The notes: a model not told the origin generated them from the sequence alone. A DNA stretch of 64,000 bases from Podarcis raffonei (GCF_027172205.1 NC_070603.1:7862501-7926500), one strand, 5' to 3'; counted from the stretch's first letter, positions 44,880 to 56,630 are shown. Numbers and translations: made by a program.

Positions 44880-45232
44880 GACGCGGGTGGCGCTGTGGTC
44901 TAAACCACTGAGCCTAGGGCTTGCCGATCAGAAGGTCGGCGGTTCGAATCCCCGCGACGGGGTGAGCTCCCGTTGTTCGGTCCCTGCTCCTGCCACCCTA
45001 GCAGTTCGAAAGCACATCAAAGTGCAAGTAGAAAAATAGGTACCGCTCCGGCGGGAAGGTAAACAGCATTTCCGTGCGCTGCTCTGGTTCACCAGAAGTG
45101 GCTTAGTCATGCTGGCCACATGACCCGGAAGCTGTACGCCGGCTCCCTCGGCCAATAAAGCGAGATGAGCGCCACAACCCCAGAGTCGTCCGTGACTGGA
45201 CCTAACAGTCACTGGACCTTTACCTTTACCTT
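44880..45232 (+). mobile_element. Sauria/ACA-type SINE, copy 9
   Basis: Full length. The repeat TAGACCTCATGGAAATGG at 44862-44879 recurs with one extra G at 45233-45251. Confidence 0.93.
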
Positions 45233-45277
45233 TAGACCTCATGGGAAATGGCTCACTGGTCAAGCTTGCTTTCTATC

Positions 45278-45573
45278 TGTTATGTACTGAGTTGAATAGG
45301 ATCCAAAATACAGCAGTCTGATTGGTCCTAGAACAATAGGATCCAGAATGCAGCAATGTGATTGGTCCACAAGAGCCACCCAATCCAGCTCCAGGTGGAA
45401 GTGAATCCGCAACCTGATTGGCCTACAGGTGAATCCCGGAATTAGCCAAACACGAGGGGCCCATTGTGTAAATAATGTATATAAAGCAGACATTCTGGGG
45501 GAACTTCAATTCCTCCTCACCACGGAGCTGAATAAAGAGCATGAAATCCACTCTCGGCTCCAAGTATATTTCA
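45278..45573 (+). mobile_element. Solo LTR, endogenous-retrovirus type
   Basis: Begins TGTTATGTACTGA like the LTR at 40453, has TATATAAAGC and GAATAAAG, and ends near TATTTCA. Flanks CTATC/CTATT are a near-perfect 5-bp duplication. Two similar GATTGG-containing segments occur in the first half. Fossil without internal genes. Confidence 0.72.
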
Positions 45574-45868
45574 CTATTGTACTGGGAATGGCTCGCTTAG
45601 GCAACACAAAGCACAACATCAAATACAAAATGAAAAGCACTCCCTCCTGTGGAGGTGCAGGGCCTTCCTTGCCATACTCCCAGGAACTCTTCCTCCTTGC
45701 AGTTTCCAGAAACTGGCATTCAGAAGCATCCTGCCTCTACCAAGGTCAGTACTTTATCCTCCAGAGCAAATTCTATAGCTTAACTATGTGCTGTGTGAAG
45801 AAGTATTTTAGTTTTTCTGTCCTGAAACTTCCAAACACTCAGCTTCATTGGATGGCACCAATCTAGTA

Positions 45869-46098
45869 GAGTGGTACCTCAGGTTACATACACTTCAGGT
45901 TGCATATGCTTCAGGTGACAGACTCTGCTAACCCAGAAATATTACCTCAGGTTAAGAACTTTGCTTCAGTACAAGAACAGAAATCGTGCTCTGGTGATGC
46001 GACGGTAGCAGGAGGCCCCATTAGCTAAAGTGGTGAACAGTTTCAGGTTAAGAACGGACCTCCAGAACGAATTAAGTACTTAACCCGAGGTACCACTG
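45869..46098 (-). mobile_element. Tigger-like MITE (family A), copy 5
   Basis: Same family as 6705, opposite orientation, TA on both sides. Slightly shortened inside. Confidence 0.8.
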
Positions 46099-46134
46099 TA
46101 TTATGAAAAGGGGGAGGGTGGGGAAACGCCTCCC

Positions 46135-46640
46135 TATGCACTTTCTCTAAACCAGGCAGATATTTTTACAACATTCTAAACCAGCCATCCCCAAACTCGG
46201 CCCTCCAGATGTTTTGGGACTACAGCTCCCATCATCCCTAGCTAACAGGACCAGTGGTCAGGGATAATGGGAGTTGTAGTCCCAAAACATCTGGAGGGCC
46301 GAGTTTGCCCATGTCTGCTCTAAACCATGCATAATCTTATACACCTTTGTGTTGTCCTCACTTACTTTCCTTTTTATGAAATCCGAATGTTGTAACCTAT
46401 CCTCACAGGGAAGTTGCTCCAGCCCTTTGATATGTTTGGTTGCCCTTTCCTGAGCCTTTGTGTGCTCCACATTATATCATTTTTGAGTTGTGATGACCAG
46501 AACTGTAGACTGTATACCAAGTATGGTCACGCCATAAATTTGTATAGCAGCATTGTGATATTGGCAGTTTTATTTTCAGACCCCTTCCTACTGATCCCTA
46601 ATGTGTTGTTTTAAAAAAATTGGTAGACCGTATTGATAAA
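46135..46640 (-). mobile_element. CR1-type LINE fragment
   Basis: Minus-strand text including CAGTTCTGGTCATCACAACT and GGAGCAACTTCCC is the widely conserved CR1-like 3' segment. It is interrupted by the hAT MITE at 46182. Confidence 0.65.
46182..46317. mobile_element. hAT MITE nested in CR1
   Basis: Starts CAGCCATCCCCAAACTCGG; complementary arms around TTTTGGGACTACAG and GTAGTCCCAAAA. Flanks TTCTAAAC and CTCTAAAC match at 7 of 8 positions. Same family as 24601. Confidence 0.8.
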
Positions 46641-47335
46641 TATTTTGGAACCAATGAAAGATTGGAGAATTCCGCCCCCCACCAAAAAGCTGACATCCCA
46701 AGAATAAACACCCCAAGAGTAGAGTAGGCTGGCAATTTGTAGGGTTGGTTTGTTGTTGTTTTAAAAAAGTTAATCTGTTTCTTTGCTGACATTTGTTAAA
46801 TTTTTATTTATGTATGAAGCACATCGTTCCACTGACCTTTCTGCTGAAGGAGCCACAAGTGCAGACTTTTGTTGCCCAGCTCCTCTCGGTGTCACAATCA
46901 AAATCTAGAGTGAAACTGCTGCAGTGAAATAAATACTTTCCTCCTTTCACAAGAGGAAACACAATTCTATGCATATCATAGGAGCCAACTCCTAGGGCCC
47001 ATGGGGGCTTTCGGCCCCCACAATAAAACATTTGAGGGGGCCAAGCCACCCCCAGGTTGATAGGCATTCCCATTCAACTAGTATGTGCACTGCATCATCT
47101 GATCAATTATGAAGGGTGGGGCTTACCTGGGACCCCACAATATTTTATTCAAGTATATCTACTCAGAAGGAAGTCCTGTTTGTGCAATGGGGAGCACTTA
47201 CTCCTAAGTCAATGTGTGCAGAATTCCCAGGCAATCACAGGCTGCCAAACTGCACTTCTCTCTCTCCCACCATCTGCTGGAATGCATTCGAACTTTTTTT
47301 AAAATAATAAAAATCCCCCAGACGTTTCTCCAGAA

Positions 47336-48331
47336 CATAGCTGTCAACCGTCCCTTATTTGGCGGGAAACTCCCTTATCCTAGCGCCGTGTCCTGCTGCT
47401 GTCCCTTATTGATGATGTCCATTAAATTTCCCGGGTTTCATGCTCGCCCGGCTCGGGAGGGAAGCAGTGGCTTGGGGTCCTCTGCCGTGAGAGAGAGCAC
47501 GCGCACAAGCTGCCACGTCTCCGTCTCTCCCTTTTCCCCCTCAGGGGCGCGTTGTGAGGAGACGGGTGGCGGCGGGCCGGCAGGCAGGCAGCCCCTCTCT
47601 TGTGAGACTTCCGCCACGCTGCCAGGGGAAGCTGGAGGCGGCGGCGGCTGAGGAGGCAGCCTGAGGGAGGAGGAAGAGGAGGAGATGGGGAGGGACGCAG
47701 AAGGGCGGCACTTCAGGGCTGCTGCAGCACCGCAACTGCCTCATGCCAGGCTCTCGGGCGGCGTGGGCAAGAGTCTCCCTCCCTCCCTCTCTCTCGGGCA
47801 GGAAAGGGCCTATGGAACTCCTCATGCCAGGACGATGGCAGCCCCAACATGCTGCTTAGCATACCCTCTAACCAGTGCAGCATCTTAATGTAGTGATTTC
47901 CCCCTCTGCATCCCTTTCATAACTCTATTTTTATAAATCATTTGTCCACCCATAGTTCAAATTTTTACTACAAGCTTTCTGTCAGTCCTACCAATGTATG
48001 TAACTCTTGACAACAGCTTTTCAAATAAATTATAAACTTTCCCCATTCTTTATTAAAGAGGTCCTCTTCCTGGTTTCTAATTCTGCCTGTGAGCTTTGCC
48101 ATCTGGACGTCGTTCATCAGTTTTGTCTGCCCCTCTTCTTTGGTGGGAGTTGTAGACCCTTAGAATCATCTAGTCCAACCCCCTGCAAAACACAGTGGCA
48201 GCAAAAGCAGCATGGATCCATCAGTGCGGGATTTCTGCATAAGCTAAGCAAAATCCCTTATTTTGGCTGCTGATCCCTTATTTTCGAGGCTGCTGGTCCC
48301 TTATTTTCAAATCTGTAAATTGACAGCTATG
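47336..48331 (+). mobile_element. hAT-type non-autonomous element, 996 bp (CATAGCTG ends)
   Basis: Terminal repeats CATAGCTGTCAAC and ATTGACAGCTATG are flanked by the perfect 8-bp duplication CTCCAGAA (47328-47335 and 48332-48339). The interior is GC-rich (47.43-47.83 kb) and includes a CR1-like 3' piece near 48160-48200. A 522-bp relative lies at 61016. No transposase frame was seen. Confidence 0.85.
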
Positions 48332-48603
48332 CTCCAGAAGCATTTTGCAGGTCATGGGGAACTAAACCCGGCTGCGAAGGATGCTTCGACCCCGGCAAAG
48401 GAGTCGCTTCCCCACAGCTTGGGGCATTCCTCAGTTTCATCCCCTCCCACCGGTGCACGCACCTCCTCGTTTTTGCAACGAGAAAGCACTTCGGACCTTG
48501 TTGCAGGGGGGGGGGAACGGGGCGGGGCCTCGGGGAGGGGGCGGGCTCCCCTGCTCCCCCTAGCGTCCTCCCGCGGGCTGTGCAGGATGCGGCAAAGGCC
48601 TTT

Positions 48604-48614
48604 GCATAAATTAT
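48604..48614 (+). promoter_or_regulatory. POU6F1-type site GCATAAATTAT
   Basis: An exact match to the GCATAAWTTAT preference I recall for POU6F1/Brn-5 lies 18 bp upstream of the TATA box, inside otherwise GC-rich DNA. An ARE-like TGACGCAGC follows at 48620-48628. Confidence 0.55.
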
Positions 48615-48631
48615 GTTCATGACGCAGCAGC

Positions 48632-48638
48632 TATAAAA
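48632..48638 (+). promoter_or_regulatory. POU6F1: TATA box, TATAAAA
   Basis: TATAAAA in a CpG island, with a start of transcription expected near 48660. The + strand orientation agrees with the downstream splice donor. Confidence 0.6.
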
Positions 48639-48659
48639 CCCCCATCTGCCCCCTGGTTC

Positions 48660-48980
48660 TCCCCCCAGGCGGGGCAGGGGCTCCGGCGGCTGCGGCGGGG
48701 GGGCCGGCCCGGTGCAAAACCTCGGGGGCTGCGCTTGCAGGAGGGCTTGAGCCCGGCTGGGCCCTGGGGGTGGGGGGCGCTGCCTCCCCCCTCCTCTTTT
48801 TGTGCGTGCGCGAGCAGCGCCTTTCGCTCCCGCTGCTGTGCGATGAATTTTTAATTATTCCCCGGGAAAAAAAGAAAGAGAGAGAGAGAGAGAGAAAAGA
48901 AGACGAGGAGGGGAAAAGATCGGCTCGGAGGAGCCCCGGCCCGGGCAGGGGGCGAGCGGGTCCCTCCCGGCTGCGCAGCG
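48660..48980 (+). other. POU6F1: Probable POU6F1 5' untranslated exon
   Basis: From the expected start below the TATA box to the donor CAGCG|GTGAGTGGGG at 48980/48981. It contains a minimal upstream frame (ATG at 48843 followed by a TAA) and a (GA)n run near 48874-48895. Non-coding otherwise. The gene name is inferred from synteny only. Confidence 0.5.
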
Positions 48981-49055
48981 GTGAGTGGGGTGGGGGGCGG
49001 CGGCGGCGGCGGGGCCGGTGCTGGGGGTGGGGGGCGGGGGGGACCCGGTTCGGTG

Positions 49056-49103
49056 AATATGCAATGGTCTTAATTAGCATAATTTATATATTTATGATAA
49101 AGA
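49056..49103 (+). promoter_or_regulatory. AT-rich island with octamer- and POU6F1-type sites
   Basis: Within the start of the presumed first intron lie ATGCAAT (49059-49065), TTAATTA (49070-49076), a second exact GCATAATTTAT (49077-49087) and ATGATAA (about 49094-49100). They form one compact AT-rich cluster in very GC-rich surroundings. Confidence 0.55.
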
Positions 49104-50379
49104 GAGAGGAAAACAGGGGCCGGAGCGCGGGGGAGACGCCGGGGACGGCGAGGCAGCCCTGGGCGCGCAGAGGGCGGGGGGGGGGCGCAGGCAGGGCAGC
49201 CCCCCCAGTCTGCTTTGGGGGGGCCCTCCATCGAAAAGGATGTAGAGGGGTCGGTTTTTTGCGGCGGGGGGGGTGTCGGGGGTGGGGTGGGGGAGGATCC
49301 GGACCCCACGAGGAAGGCGAAAGGCTGGCTAGGAAACGGGCAGGGTGGCAGGGGGAATTGGTAGGGAAGAAAAAGCGGGGGGGGGGGAATAATAATAATA
49401 ACAATAATAATAATAAGGCGGCTCTCCTGGAGGATTGGAGCCCGGCTCAGCAGAAGCCGGCGGCGAGGAGCGAAGGGGCCATTGCCGAGAAATGGGTTAG
49501 AGAGGGAGGCCGAGGGCAAAGGGGGTCTATTTGGAATTTGCGTGCTACGAAGCGCCCTGCTCGGGCGAAGGGCGGCATGCAAACTTAATGAACGGACAGC
49601 ATCCTAAGTGAATGAGAGGCGGGCGCGAAGGGGGGCGAGGCCCCGCGGGGAAAGAGGGGGCCTGGGTTCGGGGGGCAGTGGGGTGCTGGGTCCCCACGCG
49701 GAGTGGGGGGAACACCCCTTGCTGTGTGGGGTGCGCGGTGAGTGGAGGGGAAGGGGGACTCGCGGAGGGTGCCGAGGGCGCCCCCTCTGAAGCTGGGGCT
49801 GGGCACGAGGAAAGGGGGTCCCGGGGGCGTGTGGGGCGGCCCGCGAGGAAGAGGCTCCAGGTGCGGGGCTGAACCCGGCACCCCGGGGAGACTTCGGAGG
49901 CCGTTGGGCGCCAGCGGGAAACGGAACAGAGAGCCCCCCGAGCGGCGGAAAGAGGGAGCCGGGCAGGGTTTGGCGTGAGCCCCGGAGCCTCTCGGCCCCG
50001 CCGGAGCTCGGCCCCCGATGCCCGAGGAATGCGAGGGCGCCGGGGGGAGCGGCTGGCGTCGAGTCCGGGGCGTCGCGAAGCCGGGCGGCACTTTCGGAGC
50101 TTCCTCAGGACTTCACGAAATGTCGCCCTCCGACGCGGCAGGTATCTAGGTGGGTCTTTCTAAGCAGGAAGGCGCACCTGGCGGGTGGCGGAGTTTGTCA
50201 ACAGGGCGGCCAAAATAGGGTGAGGTGGGAAGGGCAGCGCATTTTTCTATGCAATGTCGGGCATGGCTTCCTTGCTACCTCAGGCCAAGCGGGTCTCTCC
50301 GTTGTTTTGTTGGGCTTCAAAAGAAGTGGATATTTCCCCTTTTAATCTGACCACTGGAAATGCAGAATTTGGCAGGCCA

Positions 50380-50910
50380 GGTGGCAGACAGTTTGAGCAT
50401 ATAATGCCCATCCCGCACCAACTGCCCTGGCTGCCAGTTTTGCGTCCCAATTCAAAGTACTGGTCCCAATTCAAAAAAAAAAAAAGTACTGGTCTTGACC
50501 TATAAAGACTCAAATGGCTGAGAATTGGAATACCTCACAGACCGCCAAATAAACCGACCTGCGGTCATCACCTGAGGCCCTTCTCCGTGTGCCTCCTCCA
50601 TGAGAGGTCCGGAGGGTGGCAACACGAGAAGGGGCCTTTTCTGTGGTGGCTCCCCATTTGTGGGGTGCTCTCCCTTTGTTACATATCTGTAGGCGCCAGG
50701 CAAAAACATTTCTCTATAACCAGGCCTTTGGCTGATTAACATGCTATGGCTTTTTAAATGTGTGGAAGGGGAGTTATTGGTTTGGGTTTTTTTTTTTAAT
50801 GTATTTTGTGTTCTCATTCTGTATTTTTCTGATGTAAACCACCCCGTGATGTTCCACTGAAAGGTAGTGTACAAATAATAATAATAATAATAATCATCAT
50901 CATCATCATC
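50380..50910 (+). mobile_element. L2-like LINE relict with (ATA)n tail
   Basis: Text from 50410 to 50560 corresponds to the LPWLPV...FKVLVLTYK region of L2 proteins, followed by a 3' untranslated region and an (ATA)n(ATC)n tail at 50873-50910. A local duplication of TCCCAATTCAAAGTACTGG occupies 50445-50492. Diverged. Confidence 0.7.
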
Positions 50911-52396
50911 TCCCCAACTTCCTCTCCCAGTTGAACGGCTAATAGCTGAATAGCTTCAGTGTAACTTGTTGAAACTGGAGAAATGAAGGCTTAGATCTCA
51001 ACCCTCTCCCAACACGGGATTCCTTTCAATTTGGCCCCTTCCTCCATGGCTGCTTTTAAGTCTCTCTCACTCTTTTAAGTACAACAAGATCTGATCATGG
51101 ATCTCTAACACACACCACATCTCTCTCACACACCCCTCATTTCAAGGAATAAGGGCTGGAGAGTGAAGGTCAGAGGACATTAAGGACAGCTTGACCTTTG
51201 GTACTTCCTCTCTCCTCCTCTTTCTCCACTTTTACAAATTTTACAAATTGAACATAAGAACAGCAGAAGAGCTCTGATGGGTCAGACCCAAAGGCTTATC
51301 TAGTCCAGCATCCTGTTCCCACGGTGGCTAACCAAAATCTCACAAGCAGGACTGGCCAAACCAAGGACTAGTTCACACTGAGGTTGCAAAGCTGTCTCTG
51401 AGCTGTACCATTTCAAACCACACAAGTGTGGGCCGTCTTTAATTAATGTTCCTTTGTACTTAAAAAGAGAAATAATCTCCGCATCGAAAACTAAATGCCA
51501 GAGGTGAGAATTATGACGGTGTTTTCAGACATGTCAGCCTCTGCTTGCAATGTGAAATGGGACACAGCTCTACCAACTGAGGTCTCAACACTGAGAGGAA
51601 GCGAGGGGGCCTTGTAAAAAGAAAGAAATAATTCCTATCTTTGCTGCGCAATGGGGCTGAATATGCCTCGAGGCTAATAAAACAGTTGGCTATGGCAACC
51701 GCTGCTTGTGTGTCTTTTTGTATAAAGGTTGATTCAACTGTGGCTCAAATATAACCTCCATGTAGGCAAAGATGTGTGCACTGTTAAAGTGTGCAGGCCA
51801 CCGGTTGTATTTGACCTAGTGTTTGGTGGTTGTGGTTATTTTGGTCACGTGTACATGGATTTGGAAGTGACTACCAGATGAGCATATGCTTTACATGTAA
51901 GTATTATGACTGAAGTCACTGCTGGGGTTTAGCTCAAGACACTGCATAGATGGGAAAAGCTTTAAAAGGATGTTAGGTAATACAGCCGCAAGGGTCTGCT
52001 CTGTGAGACTTGGATAATCATTGCCCAGTGTATTCCTAAATAACATTTTCATCCTGCAGTTCCAAGGAGCTCAGGGAGGCACACATGTTCCTCTTGCCTA
52101 AAGCCAAAAGTTTAGGTTAAAAACTTAGGCTAGGAACTTCGACTGACTCAGGGTGTTTCATGACTGAGTAGCATCATTCCAATTATCTACAGACTTTACT
52201 GAGCTAAATGGATCAGTGTAAGGCAAAACCTCTAAACTGCCCACAGTTTGGTTTGTGCATGTAACAAATACTGAGAGGTGAGCAAAAACTTCTGCTTTTG
52301 GTGGGTAGGCAGTGCTGCAGCTTCCCTCAAGCCTATGTGCACAACCGTAGGTGTGGCTGTGTGTGTCTATGTCGCCTTTTAATTGCCCCATTTGCT
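50911..52396. other. No gene recognised; SINE-tail fragment
   Basis: A dispersed repeat fragment with TCTAGTCCAGCATCCTGTT lies at 51255-51335. Otherwise nothing could be named. Probably POU6F1 intron. Confidence 0.45.
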
Positions 52397-52755
52397 GTGC
52401 AGGTGGCGCTGTGGTCTAAACCACTGAGCCTAGGGCTTGCCGATCAGAAGGTTGGTGGTTCAAATCCCCGCGACGGGGTGAGCTCCCGTTGCTCTGTCCC
52501 AGCTCCTGTCAACCTAGCAGTTCGAAAACACATCAAAGTGCAAGTAGATAAATAGGTTCCACTCCGGTGGGACGGTAAACGGTGTTTCCGTGTGCTACTC
52601 TGATTTCGCCAGAAGCGGCTTAGTCATGCTGGCCACATGACCCAGAAAAATTGCGGACAAACATCGGCTCCCTCGGCCAGTAAAGCGAGATGAGTGCCGC
52701 AACCCCAGAGTCGTTCGCGACTGGGCTTAACTCTTAGGGGTCCTTTACCTTTACA
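52397..52755 (+). mobile_element. Sauria/ACA-type SINE, copy 10
   Basis: Full length with small changes, ending CCTTTACCTTTA. The head reads GTGGTCTAAACCACTGAG, the same variant as copies 8 and 9. Confidence 0.9.
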
Positions 52756-54589
52756 AGCCTCATTTGGCACCTTTGTGATGGTGTAGTGAAGGACTAAGTT
52801 TTGTGAGGTGCGTACTTTACTGCATGCCCAGCTCTTCCAGCAGCTATTCAGACTACATTCCATTACAATACTGTTGCTTGTCTGAATATAACTCTTTTAA
52901 TGGAAGTGTTTGTGCCATGCAAACACATCACAGGGTGATGGAAGATGATTGTGCCCATCCCTGCCCAGGACACTTGGTGTTGTGATGCTGATGGCAGTGG
53001 AGACCTCAGTTCAGATCCCCAGAACAATGAAACTCACTGGTGACCTTAGGCCAGTCATTAGCCTACTTCACAGGATTGTTGTACGGATAAAATGGGGGGG
53101 GGGGGCGCGCGCGCTAGTATGTTAATTGACTTGAGCTCTGTGGAGAAAAGGCAGGATTCAAATGAAATAAATAAACATCCACTTCCAGTTTGGGGAGGTT
53201 CTGTGGATAATACGTAAAGACGTCTGGATTCATTTTTGAACTAACTGATCCAGCTGTCTCCCTTTCCACTAGTAGCAGCAGAAGCTCAAAAATAAACTCT
53301 TGCATCCTTTAAAATACGTTATTAGTGAGGCAAAGGGAGGAGTTGGGAGGGAAGAGGTCAGCTTTGAAGGGTGGGAAATGGCCCTTCTGCCTTGGGCTCT
53401 GGCACTGTAACTGTCTTTGGTGCCTTCTTCACAATGGGATGTTTATTCTCTGTTGGACAGGATCACACCCCTTTTATATTCTGCTCACTCCCGTGGGGCA
53501 AGATTGCTATCTAAAATCAACTGTGTCAGCAGGGTTAACTTTTAAAAGCTAGTTGTACAGAAAACTTAAGACTTAGCGTAGTTATTCTCTGATCTATATG
53601 CCTTTGTAAAGGAGAAGGGGTCCTGTGAGCCTTGTGTTTGTATGCCTTTGGAAAAATGCATATTCAAAACACCATTAAATGGAACAAGATTTCACTTCAG
53701 AAACATTTCGATCATTTACATGGGAGGAAATGAAAGTTGCAGCACATTTGCATACTGACATTCAAAACCTTTTAATCATTGATGGCACACTAAGCTCCAC
53801 CTTCTCCCTCCTGTAGCCTGGAAAGTGAATATATTACCCTCATTTAATTTTATGATATATTAACATGTTGTCTTCCATTCTGTGCTGGGAGCATTATCTC
53901 TCTCCCCCACTCCACCCCCTCTGTTTCCCCTTGCCTCCAGAGATCAAGAAATAGCTTTTATCTCAACACTACTTTTTCACGTTTTGCTGCAAAAGTGAAC
54001 TAACATTGTTGCGCCTGAAATAATCAGAACGAAACAGGTGCCTTTTCATAAAATTACCATTGCAAATGTGTCCCATTCCACTCTTTTAACCACTCTTGTG
54101 CAGTAGGCATCTGCTGAGAAGTGAAAAATAAATCTGTAAAGACACTTGAAATTTTATGCCAGTGCTTTCTGCCTTGCTGAAAGACAGAAGACGGGTAAAT
54201 GACTACACTTTGCTCCCCCCCCCCCTTTTACATTATTTTACAATAGGAATAATGGAATTCTGCTTTTTTATTAAACAATACTACGCAAGAATCACAACAG
54301 GGAGGAGCGACTTGTGGCTCTCCGGGTGTTGTTTGATTTCAACCAGGGATCATGGGAGTTGTATTCCAACAACATCTGATTCCCAACCCCTATGTTACAG
54401 AATTATTTTAAGCTGGTTTGTATTCTTCCTCTGCCACCAGTTTCAGGGCGGTTAAGAACCGCATAGGACAGCTGTAATTCCCAGTTCATTGGAACCTATT
54501 TCCATATAATGTGTTCCAGTTTGGATTCATTATGTGCTGAGCACCATTAATTCATAGTCCAATTCTGAAGTTCATATGGCCCAAATAGG
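52756..54589. other. No gene recognised; MITE relict
   Basis: A hAT MITE relict lies near 54300-54395 (TGTGGCTCTCCGGGTGTTG). A G-run and (GC)n lie at 53094-53112. No exon was seen. Confidence 0.4.
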
Positions 54590-56630
54590 CACATCAACTC
54601 CACCGACTTTCTGAGAAAATGGCAATCTTTTGACAATCTCCATTGCATTGAGACCACCCTTTACACCAGAATCCTCCACAAAGATGGAACTACATGGCTA
54701 CCAAAGTTGGCCGCTTTCTACTTACCCATAATTACTTCCGCTTTGAGGAGAACATGTGTATTCAGATTGATGGTGCTGGCATGAGTACCTGCTTGGCTCC
54801 ACAGTGTGCTAGCATCTTGATGGCTCACTTAAAACAATGCTTTCTCAACTCCTATTCCCAGAAGCCTCTCTTCTACATGAAATACGCTGATGGCATCTTT
54901 GTCATACAGACTCATGGACAGTACGTACTTGTACTTCAGTGGGTTGTTCCAGTGTTCATTATCCTCAGAGTAGGCCTATTGAAATGAATGGACATAGAAT
55001 AATAGAATTGTGTAACTTAGGTCCATTAATTTCCATGGGTTTGAGTAGAACTTAGTTGGATGCAGCCCAGTAACTTGCCAGCCCACTATCAACGTTAGCC
55101 TACAATCTATGCAAGAGGTATACTTTTGTATACTACTGTACAACTGCACAGTGGACACATTAGAACCATGCTTCATAGGAAGTGTTGGTTGCTAAATGTG
55201 CTTTCCTGCTTCCAGCTTCCACCCAGGATATACCATGAGTCCATTGTCTACAGTTAAGCCCTATGATACAACCATATCTGTTCAGGGTCATCAGACAGAC
55301 TACTTAAGAATTTCATCAGACATTTGAGACTACGATACCTACACAATGAAGTAAAATAATGCATCAACAAGGCCAGAATGGTACCCAGGAACAATCTACA
55401 GGGCAGGCTTAGAAGAGAAAATGACAGGCCACCACTTTCTGCCACTTATTTCTCAGCTGAAACCACTCAGATATATCATCAGGATTCTAGAGTCCTGGAC
55501 AATGGCACTTCCCTGTCACAGGCCTTGGAAGTCACTGGCTTGTAGTTGCTTCCAGACAGCACCCAACCTAAAACTCTGCATCAGCAACAACCAGCTAACA
55601 AAATTTTGGGCACAGGAAACAGATCCTGTGACAGAGCCAGGTACCTAATCTGCCCCACCCCATGTCCATTCTGGCATGCTTTTTACAAGACTTGATAATG
55701 TGATCCAAAGTATCATGGGTTCATTCATCTTCTATTCCAATGTGATTTATGCTATCATCTGTTAACAATGCCCTACTGCATTCTGCTTAGTGTTGTAAAT
55801 TTTCCAGCATAAAATACCTTATGAGAATTAGGGGGAATTTTCAGTTTGCTTAGAGAAATTTGCTGATGACCTGGAGAGTGGCTTAATTATGCGTGTTTTA
55901 GTTGTATTTAGTAAGCAAAGTGAAAACTTTGAAAATGCCAAGCTTGCATAATATTTGTTTGCCATTGGCATCCATTCATTTTTCCTAACAAACTTATGAA
56001 ACACACAAAAAAATCCATGGAAAATTAAAGCACTGGAGAGTTTCCTGCCCCATATTACTAACAGGTCTGAGAGATCAGTCTCTATTCTAGGCGAAATAAT
56101 AGATAGGCACAAATCTGACATCAGAAAGTGACAATACCAATAAACCAGTGAGGATATTTCAGCCTCCCAGAACACACTGTTACTGACCTAAAGGTGGCCA
56201 TTCTGAAACACAGGGATGTCAAAGGAAGAAACAGCTGAATCACAATTCAGCAGGAAGTTCAGTTCTATACCGTGTGGGCTAAATGAAGACAAAGGATGTT
56301 CATTAGCCCAGCCAGGGTACCTGTGCTGTCTGTGGCTGTTTCTGTCTCTACCTCTCTATAGGTGTTAATATAATTTCAGCAATTCCTACCAATCTGCTGA
56401 TGCAAAAAGCGAAAGTTGTGCCTCTTTAGAATATATTCTGAAGCACTTAACTGACACCTTTGCATTTCATTGCCATTCAATCCCCACCTTATAATTGTCT
56501 CCTTTTTGGACCTGCCAGCTAAGATTTCAGTTCACGCATCTGATGCAGTGAACTTAAATCCACAAAAACCCACACCATAATAAATTTGTTAGTCTTTAAG
56601 CTGCCTCAAGACTCTCTGGTTGTTTTTGCT
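54590..56630 (+). mobile_element. Penelope-like element, broken by a MITE
   Basis: A Penelope-type reverse transcriptase piece is readable at 54694-54920 (QIDGAGMSTCLAPQCASIL, then FYMKYADGIFVIQTHG). After about 300 bp of other sequence, coding similarity resumes near 55217 with ALRYNHICS-type text. Near 56120-56270 it continues with a YFSLPEHTVTDLKV-type segment that I read as the GIY-YIG endonuclease end. A 3' region with GTTAGTCTTTAAG follows. Many frame breaks: an old copy. The 54960-55075 insert resembles the small palindromic repeat at 58975. Confidence 0.65.

Larger units (their letters stand above)
48350..50130. promoter_or_regulatory. POU6F1: Large CpG island, probable POU6F1 promoter
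   Basis: About 1.8 kb of GC- and CpG-rich DNA with a TATA box, a strong + strand splice donor and several AT-rich islands holding octamer- and homeodomain-type sites. The POU6F1 assignment rests on synteny: in human, as I recall, POU6F1 is the next gene after DAZAP2 and is transcribed divergently. The DAZAP2 start lies about 18.7 kb away. No POU6F1 coding sequence confirms it in this window. Confidence 0.6.

Noticed and set aside
45429-45866. 145-codon frame
   Set aside because: Its first third overlaps the solo LTR at 45278-45573 and the rest has no recognisable similarity.
48631-50091. Frames of 149-272 codons on both strands in the CpG island
   Set aside because: They are G/R/P-rich products of high GC content. 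None resembles POU6F1 or another known protein.
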